DNA of 64,000 bases from Hymenolepis diminuta (taxonomy: Eukaryota; Platyhelminthes; Cestoda; Cyclophyllidea; Hymenolepididae). The notes below the pieces were generated by a model. The model saw only the letters and a program-made list of their open reading frames with translations, was not told the DNA's origin and searched no databases. The stretch is taken from assembly GCA_900708905.1 (NCBI GenBank), contig CAADRB010000014.1:1273348-1337347 (forward strand), given 5' to 3'. Positions 50,401 through 61,691 of the stretch are shown piece after piece. Numbering within the stretch: position 1 is the stretch's first letter; each line of letters starts with the position of its first letter. A program made the position numbers and the translations under genes.

Positions 50401-53400
50401 ATGTAGTATTTTTTGCTTAAATTAAATTAAATTGTTTATATCTTGTGTCAGATACAAAATGAAATGGTGATTTTGTTTGGTGTATTGAGTGTCTGCAATA
50501 GGAATTATGATGCAGTAAGAAGTCAATACCATTGCCGCTATTATGCAGTACAAAATAACTTTTAACAATATAAAAAGTGTCCAAACTAAGCCGAAGATCC
50601 TTAACAATAAAACTGTGCACCCAATCTAATATTTTACACAGATTTTCTAATAGTCGGTAAAGTGATAAAGCAATCGGCCTTTTGAAAAGGTGTACAACTT
50701 CATAAGGAAAAGAAAAAAGAATACAAATCAGAGATTGAAAGTGATTCTTGAGCGAAAAAACTAATTCTGCTAAGCCCTAAATCATAAGAATTCCATCCTA
50801 GATCTGAAATATTAACAATCATACTAATTTATCACCGAGAGATCTTTCTGGAGAAATACATTCAACTCTGTTAAAAGTTTTGGATGGGCTCCATCAACGA
50901 TTGTTCTCCAAGTCCCATGAACCCCAGTAAAGCTATTAATTTCTTTGTTCGAGTAGTATAGAGTATGCTAACTTTATGAATAAATGAAAATTATTATAAT
51001 TTTTTCAATTCAATAATTATTATAAAAATAAAAACCAAATGCTCTAGTTTAATTTAATTACCTAATAACAGTTCGAGAATGGCTTTTCTTAATTGAAAAC
51101 TATGCGAGGATTGGTGTGATTAGTTATTGATATTATAAACGAAAGAGGTTATTGAATTTAAAGAAATACTGAAACTAGAATGAAGATTATTCGTCCTTTA
51201 GGACATGCGTTTGTAGTTCACTGCCTAATGCAGAGCACATTTTTCTGTAAAAGGGATCTATGAAATGTGTAGTTCACACTTTTGAAAATAATTGATAGCA
51301 TTTTGTAGGTATGTGGATGTGATATCAAAAAATCTATTAAATTTTCTCTATGAATATGAGTACACGATCTCCCCCATCCATTATTTGTATGCTTATAACA
51401 TGGATACTTCGTGTCAACAAAAATAACAGAATATATCTTGAAACTAGCAAATAAACTAGCATTTGTTTGGAATTCAGATCTTTATATTGTATACTAAGTT
51501 CATTTATTGCTCTTTTTACTCGTGCCACTGCGAAATAACTTTACAAGTTTTACCCTTCGAATGTCCTTTGAAAATCCGAAATAGCAAGATAACCTAGTTA
51601 GAAATGAAAAAAGTTTGTATGGGGGAGGGGAGGGGAAGAGAATGGAAGGGATGTTGTCAAGACTCTCACTCTTTTGAAGTTTGTAAATTCTGAGTTGTCT
51701 GCTTTCTCATAAGGGTATGATTCACATTGTAATATGAAGATGTTCATAACTTTCATGATCTGAGCCCTCGATATTTGGATAAGTTCATGTCTGCGATATA
51801 CAATGCTTATTGGCCAAACGATTTAATTAAACCATTGATGATATTAATTTGTATCTTCTTACACGCATCTTAGACCCAGCATTTCAGATAAACCATAAGA
51901 ATAATAATTAAGACGATTATTTCAATTATCGCTATTTAAACTTATTGCTATTTTATGAATTTTTATAATCAAATGAAATACTTTTATTTATAAGAAAACA
52001 AAATTGGTTTGTATTATTGTATATTTAAAGAAGAACAATGGTCCACTAAAAATCAATAAATTGCAAGTATCTTAAATTATGAAGTCTGTTACAAAATAAA
52101 ATTTATTGAAAACTACGAATCAAATTCGTTTCGAGTGATTAAAACAAATACCCGCATTCAGTCTATTAATGTGCATTTAAGAAGAAAATTCAATTTCGCC
52201 TTCACCGATTTGATCTACATTTATAATAAACTGTCTCTAAATTCAGAGCATTCTATTTGGGAAATATTTAAGTTTCCTGATTAGTTTTTCTGGGACCCCA
52301 AAATTTTCGACATAGGCACTTTTTTACAACAAAGAAATAAATTTATTTACTGCCAAAGTTGATATTGTTCTCTGTTAAATTTTCTCAACTTGTTAAAATA
52401 AATGCTTCAAAATTTAAGCGTATCAGGTATATTGAGAAGTTAAAAATTAAATCGCGTTCGTAAGTGACATCCACGAACGCAATTTAATTTGATATTATTT
52501 TTTATTATTTTCGTTATTTGCCGTAGTAAAGATTTCTGTACATGGAGAGCAAGTCAGATAAGTGATGAAGGATGTGTTGGAGTTAGATAACAACCAACGG
52601 TTTGCAGCTAACAAATTACGACAACCAANNNNNNNNNNNNNNNNNNNNNNNNNNNNNNNNNNNNNNNNCAGAACACCAAGAGTTGAGTAGACCAAACATG
52701 TATTCAAGGAAGCCACAATGAGTAACAGAGAGAGGGAGAGCAGCGTGCTGAGGAAGAGAGGAGATGAACAGGACGTGTAGGAGTCCGCACTGACCAGAGT
52801 GTGTTGTCTGGAAAAATAAGGGTAACTTTATGTGAGTCACTTGGGTAAGGCCACGCCAGAGCATGAGCGCAGATGTGCCTTTTATGTGAAGCGAGGCGGT
52901 TATAGAAAAGAGGGGAAATCGATGGACGCGTTTAGACATGTCAGACAGGGGTTAGCGTCATAGGGACATAAATGAGGTCGCTCCAACTTCGTGGGCGGAA
53001 AAACTGAGGTNTTATCGTGGAGAATGCGAATAAAAGGTAATTCTGGAAAATGCATAGAGAGTTATCATTCAGATGAAACAGATCAAGTAGAAGTTACGAC
53101 CGAGACTAAAACCAACTTGTTGATTATTGTTCTAATTGAAACGCCCTAAAGTTCGTACTTTGGGAGTTGCGTCTGAATGAATTTAGTGTTAGGCTGCATC
53201 GTTTCGATATTTTGATCCTTTTAAAAGATACTAGTATAAATTTGATATTGAAGAAGCTAATAGCTTGTAGGTTGTAGGATTTAGACGCCGACTTATAGCT
53301 AAAAAGAGACAACTATTTTTCCCTTGTTTAAAATACCGTGAGTTGATGGTGAACTGTAGGGTATTATTGAAAAGCGAGAGGAGAAGGAATAGTTGAAAGC

Positions 53401-56400
53401 GTGAGTGCGATAACCAAGCCTTTGTACAGAACAGGTAAAAACTAATGTATGTAGCTAACCCAGGCATATATGTTGAGTTACTGTAGGGCCGAGTCGAGCA
53501 AAAGTCGATAACCTCCTGAGGAGGGGGAGGGGGCAATATACATTAATTGCATTTGGGTTATACAGGCATTCGAAAGTGAAATAGAATTTGCATAAAAAAT
53601 AATTTTCTGAAACATCAAGAATCAGTTGAGTCCGTTTAACATAGTAGAGCTCATTAGCGTTCGCACAAGATGACCTTTTCTTTCCTCAAAACAGTTGTGT
53701 TCACAACGTCGTATCTCCTGCACCAGTCGTCCCTCTATCTCCAGAAACTGCGATTCCCCATCCCGATCCGTTTGCTCTACCTTTTCCCAGTCCGACGAGG
53801 AGTCCTCAGTGACGTGGGCGGTGGACAAGAGTGCGGGGATTGAATCTGCTGCTCAAGCTGGTCTCCTCTGGCTTCTTGACTACGCCTGCTGCACTGGGGA
53901 CATGAAGACTTTCCTTCGACTCATTGCTCAAAAATATGTCAATCACAAGACTTCTCATGTCTCGAGAGGTGAGAGCTATTGATTAACTAATTCTGGCGTT
54001 TTCTAAGTGGTGTCTTACTTTTAATTGTATAGTTAAAACCACTTATTATATATTTCGAGGGTATGTAATGGAGAAAACCATCAGACGTAAATTAGATATA
54101 TTTCAATAACATAAATTTAATTTTCGTTTAAATGTGAAAGATAAGAAGACGCATCAGATTCTTTAATGAAATTGCGGAAGTTTTGCTCATTGTTTTGATT
54201 GTAACAGATATATCATCATTTAGACCAAAAAATGTTTTCGAATATCGCACTTTATAAGAAGGAGTAATAGCTAGGTATCTTATTTTTGTTCCTAGATATT
54301 CTGCAGGCTATACCTTCTATCTTCTACTAATATTCATCGCGAGAACAGAACGGAAAGAGAATATTTTCGTTACGACGTTTATTAGTATCGACCTTTGAGG
54401 AGAGGAGAGAACACCCCGAATAGAGGTGGAGTGGTTGGTAGTTACTGAAGCACAATACGGGTGCAGTCGGTGTCAGTTTTATGTTTACGACGGGGATTAC
54501 GTAATTCATTCAGAATCAAGGGGTTGACAGATGAACAAGTTCAGGATACGGCTTATCAGGAAAACTGAGACCTAGCAACGATCACTCGTGCTCCAGTTAA
54601 GTGATTTAATCATTCAAATTAAAAATAACCCACTTGAGAATACATGATGGTTCTGCATTAAGCTTAAGGTCACAACAGAGAAGGTCCAAGTTATCCAGTG
54701 GGCTCAAAGTAATGAGTCAAGTAAGTTATTAAATGTGTTCCAAAGACAGCTAGTGAGAATCAAGGAAGAAAATGCCAATTTAAGGAAAATATAATCAAAT
54801 TTATCACTACACGCTAATTATTAATTTCTTGTTTTGGGAACTTGAACGACGGAAAAGAGAAAAAATATTTTGACTGTTCTTCATATTGATTTTTGGATCC
54901 AGGTCAATTGATCTTTTGATAAATAGCGATACGATTTTGTTAAGTATTTTTAAGAATTGTTTCTTTAGATTTTGTTGACTTTTTGAGGAAGACGATTTCT
55001 GGTACATAGTAATCAGACGTTTGTATTGGAAATGAAAATAATCGTATGAATGACAAAAACTCAGATTGATGCAACGTGAAACCAAATCAAAGCTTTCTAA
55101 TTTTGACCTAATATTCTACAAATGATGAGAATTATTGGTAATTCAGCTTTTTTGTGTTCTCAATTTGACTTCCGTATATTACAGAAGCTGTTGTAAAAGT
55201 CAACATAATTCACTAAGAATATGAAGTATGAGAATGAGGAAATCAGAAATGCTGAATTTTATAACAAAGCTTTCATAATGTGAAAATGAATTTTCTACTT
55301 CTAAGTTAAACCTGTGAATAGGGATAGAATTTATTTGAAGTTTGCTCAATTTCAAGAATAATCTTAAGTAAATGTAATTCTGGACGAGAGAATTAACTAA
55401 GTACCCTGTCTCTGTACCATGGGTACACTTAAGGCTATCACAACACTTGGTGGTGATTCACCACAGAAGTCTTTATTTTCCACGTTAAATCTAAAGAAAC
55501 GATCACCGCGATTAAAGTATATCCATCAAAATAGTTTCCGTGGTATTTTATGACACATAAAATAGTGATCGATATTCTAACCGATAAAATTATTAACCTG
55601 TATAGAGTAACACGGCGATATTATAAGGCAAATACATTTCTAAAAATCACGACAGAGAAAATAATGCAATTTTTAATCATGGGCTGCTATAGGAACACAC
55701 TAAATGGCAAAAGAGACTAAGGAGCAGGCTGTCAAGAGCCCCACATATTTGAGCTCTGGAATCGTTGACTTGTCACCTTTCTACAGTTAATTTTATAAGT
55801 AATTCTAATGATTGTGTGATTCGTGCTATATCATTCATTTGTTCAATAATAATCTCATTTAAAGCAAATTTTATTCCGGTGTTGTTTCTAATACCTCAAA
55901 AAGTGTTCACGTGTTTAAATATATTTCGCCTTTTTAAACAAGGTGTTACAAACTCAAGAATTCGTGTTTTTTTTTTTCAAATTGAATTCATCTATAACAT
56001 GTAGCAAAAGTTTCTTCCTTTGGGCACGTTTCTAATTCCTGCAGCATTTTTCCCTTTATTCGACACTGTGTAGAAAAATAGAAGGGCAATTCCCTTAACT
56101 CCGTATATTTCAGTCACACTACATATCTCATTGCCATGAAGGAGGGTTGCGTTTTTTCTACTCCTTGAAATTTTCATTTCAGAAGTGGAAGAACAGCTGT
56201 GCGTATGCTGAAGAGAGTTAAGGATTTCAACAGAGAATGATTTAAATTGAAGTAAATTGGCATTCGTAATGTTGCTCTCTGAACTGTTTTATTTAGTAGT
56301 TCCTGTAATGAGGAACTAATAAGTTAATTATTATTTAACTAAATTTGTTACTTCTTTCTTTGCACATTGAAACATTGATTTTATTTCGGTAAGTAGAACA

Positions 56401-59400
56401 AAGCTTTCGGTAAAATGTGTATTAACTAGGTAGGGTTATCTGTCCTAACTTGACGATTTATTTAACGCCGTTGTAATGAGGAAAGGGATGATTTAAGTTT
56501 GGGCAATGGATGCAGGAAAATGGTGGAGCAAAAAAGCTGAAAGTTTTTGATTATATTAATCCGTCAGAACACAGTGAATGGCGAAATAATTTGATAAGAG
56601 ATTTTAAAGGAGAGTGGAGTTAATTTCTTTGACTGTAGTTAGGGACTTGATCTGTTGGGTGTAGAAATGATCAACTTTCGCAAGCCTCGTAATAGTAGGT
56701 AACAACGTTCTATTAAACGTTTGAAATATTTTTACCTTTGCTCCAGATCTACTGGAAATAGCTGGTGTCTTTTTCTTCCTTGATTGGTGCTCAGGATATT
56801 CTCTTGTCAATTTTTAAGGTTTATGCTAAAATAAATAATTATGAATGATAGGTAAAATTTTATCAAATGAAATTAATAAATACATCCAGATAAGGGAATC
56901 TGAGGTGATTTTAACTATATCAAACTATTAGTTTGATGGTGATGACTTATGACGATAGAATTCGAAAACTTTGACTCGCATAATAGTCGGTTTAATATTT
57001 ATTTAGTATAGTAAAGAGATTATATCGATGACTATACCATCCAAGTTAATACATGTCGATATTAGCGTTAGATATCAAATTCTATAAACTACTACGCCCC
57101 TGATAGTACAAAATTTCGAATCACTTGATGAATTCGGAAGACTCATAAGTTGAATTTGTCACTATCGGAATGTTATCATTAGAGGATTTCAATCAAGGTA
57201 TTTATCTGTTGGCTAACACTAGATGAAATATAGCACCACTTGGCGTCGTAATTATTTAAAATGACCGCTAATGTAATCCCACCTTAAACATTTGACTTTA
57301 AATCAAAATATAATAAAATATAGTCTCGTATATCGGATTTAAATAAAAAGGCTTAACTTTTGGCGGAGATGGCCACCCACCTGAAAGACATTCAATTTTG
57401 TGCCGATTTACCATGTACCTAAAATCTCGCAAATTTCACCATATTTACCCAATTATTGTGCTTCTTGGACTATCAAAAAACTTCATATTTCCCAAGTGGT
57501 GTTTGCACGTGGATCTACTGAATCATTATTATCCGATCTGAATTCCTATCCCGGTCTTGGGCATTCATTACATGATTTCATTCTGTTTAGACTATCGACT
57601 TCTCCGACGTCTGCATCGATCTGGCGCATTCTCTCTAAACCACTGGAATGCAACTGCTGTTGTACAGTATCACCCGTCGACGTGGATTTCCAGTTGTCAT
57701 TACTCTAACAGCCCTCGATCAACAATCGATCTTCTTCAGAAATCGAAATTGTGAGTTCTTAGTACTTATAACATAAATTAGGCGCCGGTAGGTGCCAAAT
57801 GAGATTATACTATAGTTATAATTTTCCACACTTTGCAGGTTAATTGGGAGGAAGAAAAAGCTTTTAAATTAACACATCGTCGTTAAGAAACAGTTTGCCT
57901 TTTGTAGATTAGGAATTACTGTCTACCTGATGGTGAGATTCTATTCATTACTCGAGCGTAGGAAACTAGCAATCGGTAAAACTATTAACAAGAAATGAAT
58001 TTTATGATTTCTATTCACTTACACCAAAAACATTCAATTAGGCTTCCTACATTTCCGATCGCCTTTTGTTAGTGTATATATGCATTGACACATGGGTTGT
58101 CGGGATGCAGTACACTGTATGATTGTACTATCATCAGTTCTGATTACTAATTGTTGCTGGTTACGTTGTTAGGCAACAAGGTGCAGAGCGGCTAGCTGCA
58201 TTTAAAGACTGCCAATGGGGCATCGTGTGGCATTCCAAGTGCCAATGAAACACGTGTCTACACGTGTGCAGGTAAACGTTAAGACACAGGCGAAAAAGAA
58301 AGTGCACTGTTCTGGATGTTATGAGGGTGTATCTGCGAAATTGGTTCAATATATGTATATGTATAGTCAAATCTGAAAATATGGAGGACTTATAAATGAC
58401 CTTAAAAATGAAATACTCACGTTGTAATTCAGTATCATGATTTCAAATATGCTGATTGTTAATCAGTAATACAAGGCGATTGCTTAATTTCATGTCACGT
58501 CCCTAATAATCGAAATGGCTGACCGCACCTGTTGTTTCTGACTCGTGAAGGGGATGGGAGAATTTGAGTTTCTCGCCAATGAGGCCCCATAAAAATGCTC
58601 CTCTACCCAAGATAAGTTTTTGATAACGCATTCATAAATACTCTAGGAGTTATGACCATATTTAGCTCGAACTTTGAAGGGGAATAGAGAAGATAGTAAC
58701 AAGTACTTCAAAATGAGTGTTTCAATGGATATACCGATAGAAAATCAATCCTCTGTCAATGATTTCTTTACTCAACAGTTCTGTCTGAATTCGTTATCAA
58801 GTTGGTGTTTGTGTTAACAACACAATATTTTGATCAGTTAATTTTCTGCTTTTATTTCATATTTTAAATATATTTTCTTAATGTCCTCCGATTGTATAAG
58901 TTGTGTTCAAGCAAGTTTATATCTTAGTTTTGTTTTGTTCTTCAGTATTATGAGTAATATTAGATAAATCGTAACTATAATCTCCTCTAGCTAATCGCAA
59001 AGGGAAATTTTGATATCAAGTTTACACTAAAATTAATTATATTTTTAATAACTTTCTACCATTTAGGTGGAACCGGCGTTTAGTATTTCAATCTATCATA
59101 TTTAGCCCTCACAAATCAGCAAAGCTTCTAAATATTCAAAAGGTATACCCTTGAGAATCCCGATAGTGTGAGAGACAGTAAAAATATTTTTTCTCAGACC
59201 TCTTAAGCTAACCTCGCGGAAATACTTAATTATATCTCACATCTTCATGCACTTCTTGCTGTAAAAGGTGCAAACAAGTTCGTAGTTTGATGGAAAGTCA
59301 ATAGACATGACCCCGTAGAGCTGGGTGAGTGCTTTGCTGTAAAATTTCAGTGCACAAGAGCGAAATTCATTAGCTTCATGTCTCGTGTATTGGATCATCG

Positions 59401-61691
59401 ATTGTTAGGTGTCTGAGCCACACATAGTTATGCAAGACCATCAGTTATCACTGCACTTACCGGCTAACTAGGCATCTAGTCATTTACCACGTACCCTGTT
59501 CCATACAAACGAATTTTGTCTCAATGAAACACCGCTATCTGAATTACAGGTCTTCTTCCTCCTTCCTAGAATCTGGTTAATTATATTTTTATGAAATTGG
59601 TGACTGAGCCACATAGAATTTTTCATCTTATGTAAACATTTTTTCTTAGGACTCCACTCTTGGTAGTGTAATAAGGGTTAAAAGTCCCAAATCCCTTAAG
59701 GGATTCACTTAAAGAGTAAGATGGAGGATGGGCATTACTGCTTTGATATTTGCTTCGGGTTCCAGAGGATTTGTATATTTCTAACTCAAAGACAGATGAA
59801 TTTCGAATTATTTTCCGATTTCTCAATTAAATGGCCTTAATTCCGTGAGATCACTTGAGTATCTTTTCTCATTACCTTACAATTTGACGTAGTCTAAGCA
59901 CATATACATACATATAATGGAAAAATGTTTGGGAATGTTTATTCTCTATGTTTTCATTAACTTTGCAGACAATTGTTAAGGAGCATTGGCAATACAATGG
60001 ACGAGGGAGCCTCTGCGTCAACTCTCAGCGTGTCCTCTTCAACGGGTCTTGTTGAAGCCTTCATTCTTGATACCGTGAGTAGTATAGTGAAAAGATTGCA
60101 TATATTTTGAGCGAACTTTGAACCGCTTGTAGTAATATTACCTTAATAATATAGCATGAGTGAGCTCTAGTGAGAACTGTTATATTAGAGCCGTTGCTGA
60201 TCCCATCTACCTTTATGAAGGTATAAATAAAGGAAGGTGGCATAATCAACCACGGGACTAAATTAACTGGTTCTCTTATTCAGAATCCTTCCGTTGATAT
60301 GCGTTGAATGCTTCAACCATTTCGGTGAAAAGTAGAGTTTTCTGCTGATTGGTCTGGTAGACTAGACAAATCTCTCCCCAGTTTCCCTTCTGTATTTCTG
60401 TTATTTTTGATGATGTGTTTTTGGTTAATTAATTAATTAATTAGAGTATTCCATAATAACATCGCATTAATCTGAGACTGAAATCGCAAATTAATACCGA
60501 TGATTATGATAATTGAAATATTTCTGAGTATTTTAAAACCTCTTTGCAACTACCTATAAGCCAATATCCCAGCGGAAAAGGGAAAAGCCTTCTCCTTATT
60601 GTACGAATTATGTATGTTATATCGTTATTCATATTGACTCACATACAAATTAAAGGATTTATAACTATTTTAATAATAATGGGAAGAAAACATAAACTAA
60701 TAGTATATTCGTCAAAAGAAAATCCTTAATTATTTTTCTTTATTATATTTTCGCCCTGATGCCAATGCAATTTGGATCTCTTAAAACTAAGAACCAATGT
60801 TACTGAAGTAATAATTTAGAACTGGAATTTAACTAATCTTATGCGGATGTGATTTCGGGAGGATATTGACTTGGGTATTGAAGTCAGTTTGTAATTTCAA
60901 TGAATATATTATTAAGTTTAATTTTATTTGCAATAACGGTGTTCTTTTCTATCCTGCAGATTTACTTCATTTTTTGAAATTTATTTATGCAGTTATTCAT
61001 TGTGTTTGAGTTTTACTTAAATAATTTAAGTAGCGTGAATTTAGTCAATTTTGCCTGAGAAATGTTTGGGTCTAATCTTTGGTAGATGACATTAATCACA
61101 CTTATGTTTTTCTTTTAGCTGTTACATGATTCTAATTGTCTCACACAGCGGTTGATTTTACGACTGTCAGATAAATACTAAAAGTTTTTTTGGGTAAACA
61201 CTCCAGCTAGCGAGAGACCTGAGTAGAACGTTTAAAACGAGGCTAGTATTTTCTATCCTAACTTTAAGACAGAACACAGATACCTAATCAAGTTGGAAGA
61301 CGGCCACAAATATAACACACATGCTAAGTTAAAATGACTAAACTATATACGTTTTTCCTATACTTTATAGAAGTATGTGGTGGATCTACTTCGAACATGT
61401 TGCGTTGGCGACAGCAGAGTTGACTGCGGCGTGCGAAGTGATATGCACTGGATACACTGCCTCCTTCCGGTTGCAAGTGCAGGTCTCTGGCAGGTAGTGG
61501 CCCCTGCTCCCCCAACCACCATAGAACCCGGTCGTATCTGTGTTCGAAACCCTCATGCTCGCTTCTGTGTAGCCCTCGTTCGAGCCCAGCTGCATGCCCT
61601 TTCAATGGCAACTGATCTCATATATCTCAAGTCGACCTTCACTCATCGTCTCACAGAATCTATTGAGCCTACAGCAAATGAATTAGTTGAG
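28759..61691 (+). CDS. MYO18A: Unconventional myosin class XVIII (MYO18), 3' end outside window
   Basis: Actin-based scaffold myosin; vertebrate MYO18A links actin to membranes such as the Golgi and has weak or no motor ATPase. Fifteen exons: 28759-28852, 28887-29071, 29142-29477, 29544-29738, 30372-30551, 32971-33334, 34182-34446, 35604-35664, 41914-42341, 47133-47343, 50121-50192, 53695-53968, 57591-57750, 59969-60074, 61371-61691. All splice phases agree and give 1,084 codons ending in phase 0. Order: short N-terminus (1-60), PDZ (about 60-150), SH3-like fold (206-270), motor from 271 with P-loop GRSGSGKS (412-419), switch I NSNASRCLRL (473-482), switch II DPPGLQ (732-737) and the HWIHCLLP segment in the last exon. 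PDZ plus motor with an R in the P-loop is diagnostic for class XVIII. The neck and coiled-coil tail must lie to the right. It lacks the KE-rich N-terminus of the long vertebrate isoform. MYO18A versus MYO18B cannot be decided. Confidence 0.93.
29544..29738 (+). CDS. MYO18A: MYO18 exon 4: SH3-like domain before the motor
   Basis: Sixty-five codons with VGDMVLVTHRDGYSTGIVAE, the beta-barrel pattern found at the start of myosin heads (W-V-x-x-x-D-G-F-x-x-A). Donor gtgggt, acceptor ttgattttag. Confidence 0.85.
30372..30551 (+). CDS. MYO18A: MYO18 exon 5: motor domain start
   Basis: Sixty codons: ANPKEFEGMDDLILLPHLNE, HARFLNSLPYTYVADFALIA and NPMRKLDIYNES match the myosin head opening (N-P-x-x-F-x-x-x-x-D-L-x-x-L-x-x-L-N-E, Y-T-Y, N-P-x-K-x-L-x-I-Y). 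Ending at the gtgggt donor after TCT restores the exact family spacing to the next exon. Confidence 0.9.
30885..31090 (+). repeat. Repeat family R5, copy 1 (partner 45870-46075)
   Basis: In MYO18 intron 5. Shares cctcgatattcaga.t..tgat.agtt.atttaatt followed by similar spacing of ccaagag/gctacag and a tttcactcaa-like tail with 45870-46075. A shorter piece (gccctcgatatttgga) occurs near 51765. Confidence 0.45.
32971..33334 (+). CDS. MYO18A: MYO18 exon 6: P-loop with a serine-rich insertion
   Basis: Encodes VKHLFFNCRNRLDMPPHIYS, matching the M-P-P-H-I-Y-A-x-A segment of all myosins, then about 45 residues rich in serine and glycine where other class XVIII myosins have roughly 10-15, then VCLLGRSGSGKSVNTEHLIE. 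G412 to S419 is the ATP-binding P-loop; canonical myosins have G-E-S-G-A-G-K-T. Confidence 0.92.
34182..34446 (+). CDS. MYO18A: MYO18 exon 7: switch I region
   Basis: Reads MRAVMCLLDAFTCSRTLLNS then NASRCLRLFTIEF, the position of switch I (canonical N-x-N-S-S-R-F-G-K-F). The catalytic-type arginine is kept; the following F-G is replaced by C-L. It ends with FRVTRRPQGEPTFHIFYYFL, matching the R-V-x-x-Q-x-x-G-E-x-x-F-H-x-F motif of the head. Confidence 0.9.
35604..35664 (+). CDS. MYO18A: MYO18 exon 8 (small)
   Basis: Sixty-one bases between a tctattttag acceptor and gtaaga donor. It completes the split arginine codon of exon 7 and encodes KEYVLEDLTSPNLFMTPLQR, in the variable surface loop of the head. 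Followed by the largest intron (6,249 bases). Confidence 0.75.
35665..41913 (+). other. MYO18 intron 8 (6.2 kb)
   Basis: AT-rich, no coding exon recognised. It contains a perfect hairpin at 36851-36876. Plus-strand frames at 36024-36233, 37919-38149 and 40279-40461 do not extend myosin homology. A G-run of nine lies near 40178. Confidence 0.5.
36851..36876. repeat. Perfect 9-bp hairpin
   Basis: AAGCACTTT (36851-36859) pairs with AAAGTGCTT (36868-36876) over an 8-base loop, inside MYO18 intron 8. Too short to call a microRNA. Confidence 0.6.
41914..42341 (+). CDS. MYO18A: MYO18 exon 9: upper 50-kDa region of the head
   Basis: 142 codons with VCRLLAAIYHLGCAGA, matching the conserved V-W-R-V-L-A-A-I-Y-H-L-G helix of class XVIII heads, a serine/threonine-proline insert, then AAERAARLLGCPSVEDLANE and LYATATNTLRDLINR (the S-L-I-N-R helix). 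Confidence 0.92.
43370..43625 (+). repeat. Interspersed repeat family R3, copy 3
   Basis: Same orientation as the copy at 18440 and inverted to that at 26060. Its best-preserved block is gcatcctttgttcgttgg followed by gaactgacagttagg. Confidence 0.65.
44745..44783. repeat. Purine-only tract inside the transposase relic
   Basis: Thirty-nine bases of A and G, mostly gggaaggg-type units, inserted after the VFGVVS segment where relatives continue with N-E-G-H-V. Likely a local simple-repeat expansion. Confidence 0.8.
44974..44995. repeat. (GGAT)n microsatellite inside the transposase relic
   Basis: About five GGAT units expanding the codons for the conserved Q-D-W-M segment; because the unit is four bases, the expansion shifts the frame. 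Confidence 0.9.
45870..46075 (+). repeat. Repeat family R5, copy 2 (partner 30885-31090)
   Basis: In MYO18 intron 9. Key shared block: cctcgatattcagagct.tttgatcagttaatttaatt. Strong divergence outside it. Confidence 0.45.
46261..46281. repeat. (GGTA)n microsatellite
   Basis: Five units of ggta/gtag in MYO18 intron 9. Confidence 0.9.
47133..47343 (+). CDS. MYO18A: MYO18 exon 10: switch II
   Basis: Reads LRERTARVVVVDPPGLQTPE and FEDLLYNYTNECLLKLYRD. D732-P-P-G-L-Q is switch II; most myosins have D-x-x-G-F-E, while class XVIII has Q in place of E. FEDLLYNYTNE matches the F-E-x-L-C-x-N-Y-x-x-E relay helix. Confidence 0.92.
47344..50120 (+). other. MYO18 intron 10 (2.8 kb)
   Basis: AT-rich, with no coding exon or clear repeat partner recognised. 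The frame at 49752-49988 is hydrophobic low-information sequence. Confidence 0.45.
50121..50192 (+). CDS. MYO18A: MYO18 exon 11 (small)
   Basis: Seventy-two bases, acceptor gaatttctag and donor gtaagt, phase 0 on both sides. It encodes CENPDFVDFLDNPPGSP after DESGNIR, matching the acidic loop V-Q-F-D-L-P-D-P-S-P-G in class XVIII heads. Confidence 0.75.
52555..53060 (-). repeat. Interspersed repeat family R4, copy 2 (contains the gap)
   Basis: Inverted relative to 24530-25030. The N gap falls where copy 1 has about 55-60 bases including a tgttattgctgttgttatttg simple-repeat run, so the missing DNA is probably that low-complexity segment. Confidence 0.85.
52629..52668. other. Assembly gap (40 N)
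   Basis: Forty unknown bases; a lone N also occurs at 53011. The true length is unknown. Confidence 0.99.
53695..53968 (+). CDS. MYO18A: MYO18 exon 12: relay/converter-side head segment
   Basis: A serine/arginine-rich start (SQSDEESSVTWAVDK) is followed by QAGLLWLLDYACCTGDMKTF, matching the G-L-F-W-V-L-D-E-E segment (L-L-D-E-E in other myosins). It leaves in phase 1. The acidic pair after L-D is absent here. Confidence 0.85.
53969..57590 (+). other. MYO18 intron 12 (3.6 kb)
   Basis: No exon recognised. The 54330-54560 stretch is richer in GC and may be a repeat without a partner here. A T-run lies near 55969-55978. Confidence 0.45.
57591..57750 (+). CDS. MYO18A: MYO18 exon 13: actin-interface segment
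   Basis: Acceptor attctgtttag, donor gtgagt. Encodes RLLRRLHRSGAFSLNHWNAT then VVQYHPSTWISSCHYSNSPR and IDLLQKSK, aligned with the F-x-V-x-H-x-x-G-x-V-x-Y-D-x-x-G-W-x-x-x-N-x-D region, in which canonical residues are heavily replaced. The longer plus frame from 57400 in another phase is not the coding one. Confidence 0.8.
59969..60074 (+). CDS. MYO18A: MYO18 exon 14
   Basis: Acceptor actttgcag, donor gtgagt. Completes a split leucine codon and encodes QLLRSIGNTMDEGASASTLS and on, the loop-2-like region, rich in serine and lacking the usual lysine cluster. Confidence 0.75.
61371..61691 (+). CDS. MYO18A: MYO18 exon 15: SH1-helix side of the head
   Basis: 107 codons. VRSDMHWIHCLLPVASAGLW corresponds to the H-F-I-R/H-C-x-x-P-N segment of myosins; CVALVRAQLHALSMATDLIY lies where class XVIII has the L-R-x-Q-L-x-x-F/A-x-x-L-E helix. 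Leaves in phase 0 at gtatgg. It is the last exon I can place. Confidence 0.88.

Larger units (their letters stand above)
50193..53694 (+). other. MYO18 intron 11 (3.5 kb) with repeat R4 and an assembly gap
   Basis: Mostly AT-rich, with the inverted R4 copy and the N gap near its right end. No myosin exon recognised. Confidence 0.5.

Noticed and set aside
53622..53828. Minus-strand frame with an acidic, coiled-coil look
   Set aside because: Antisense of MYO18 exon 12, whose plus frame fits splice phases and homology.
57400..57708. 102-codon plus frame
   Set aside because: Overlaps MYO18 exon 13 in the wrong phase; the aligned frame needs the acceptor at 57589-57590.
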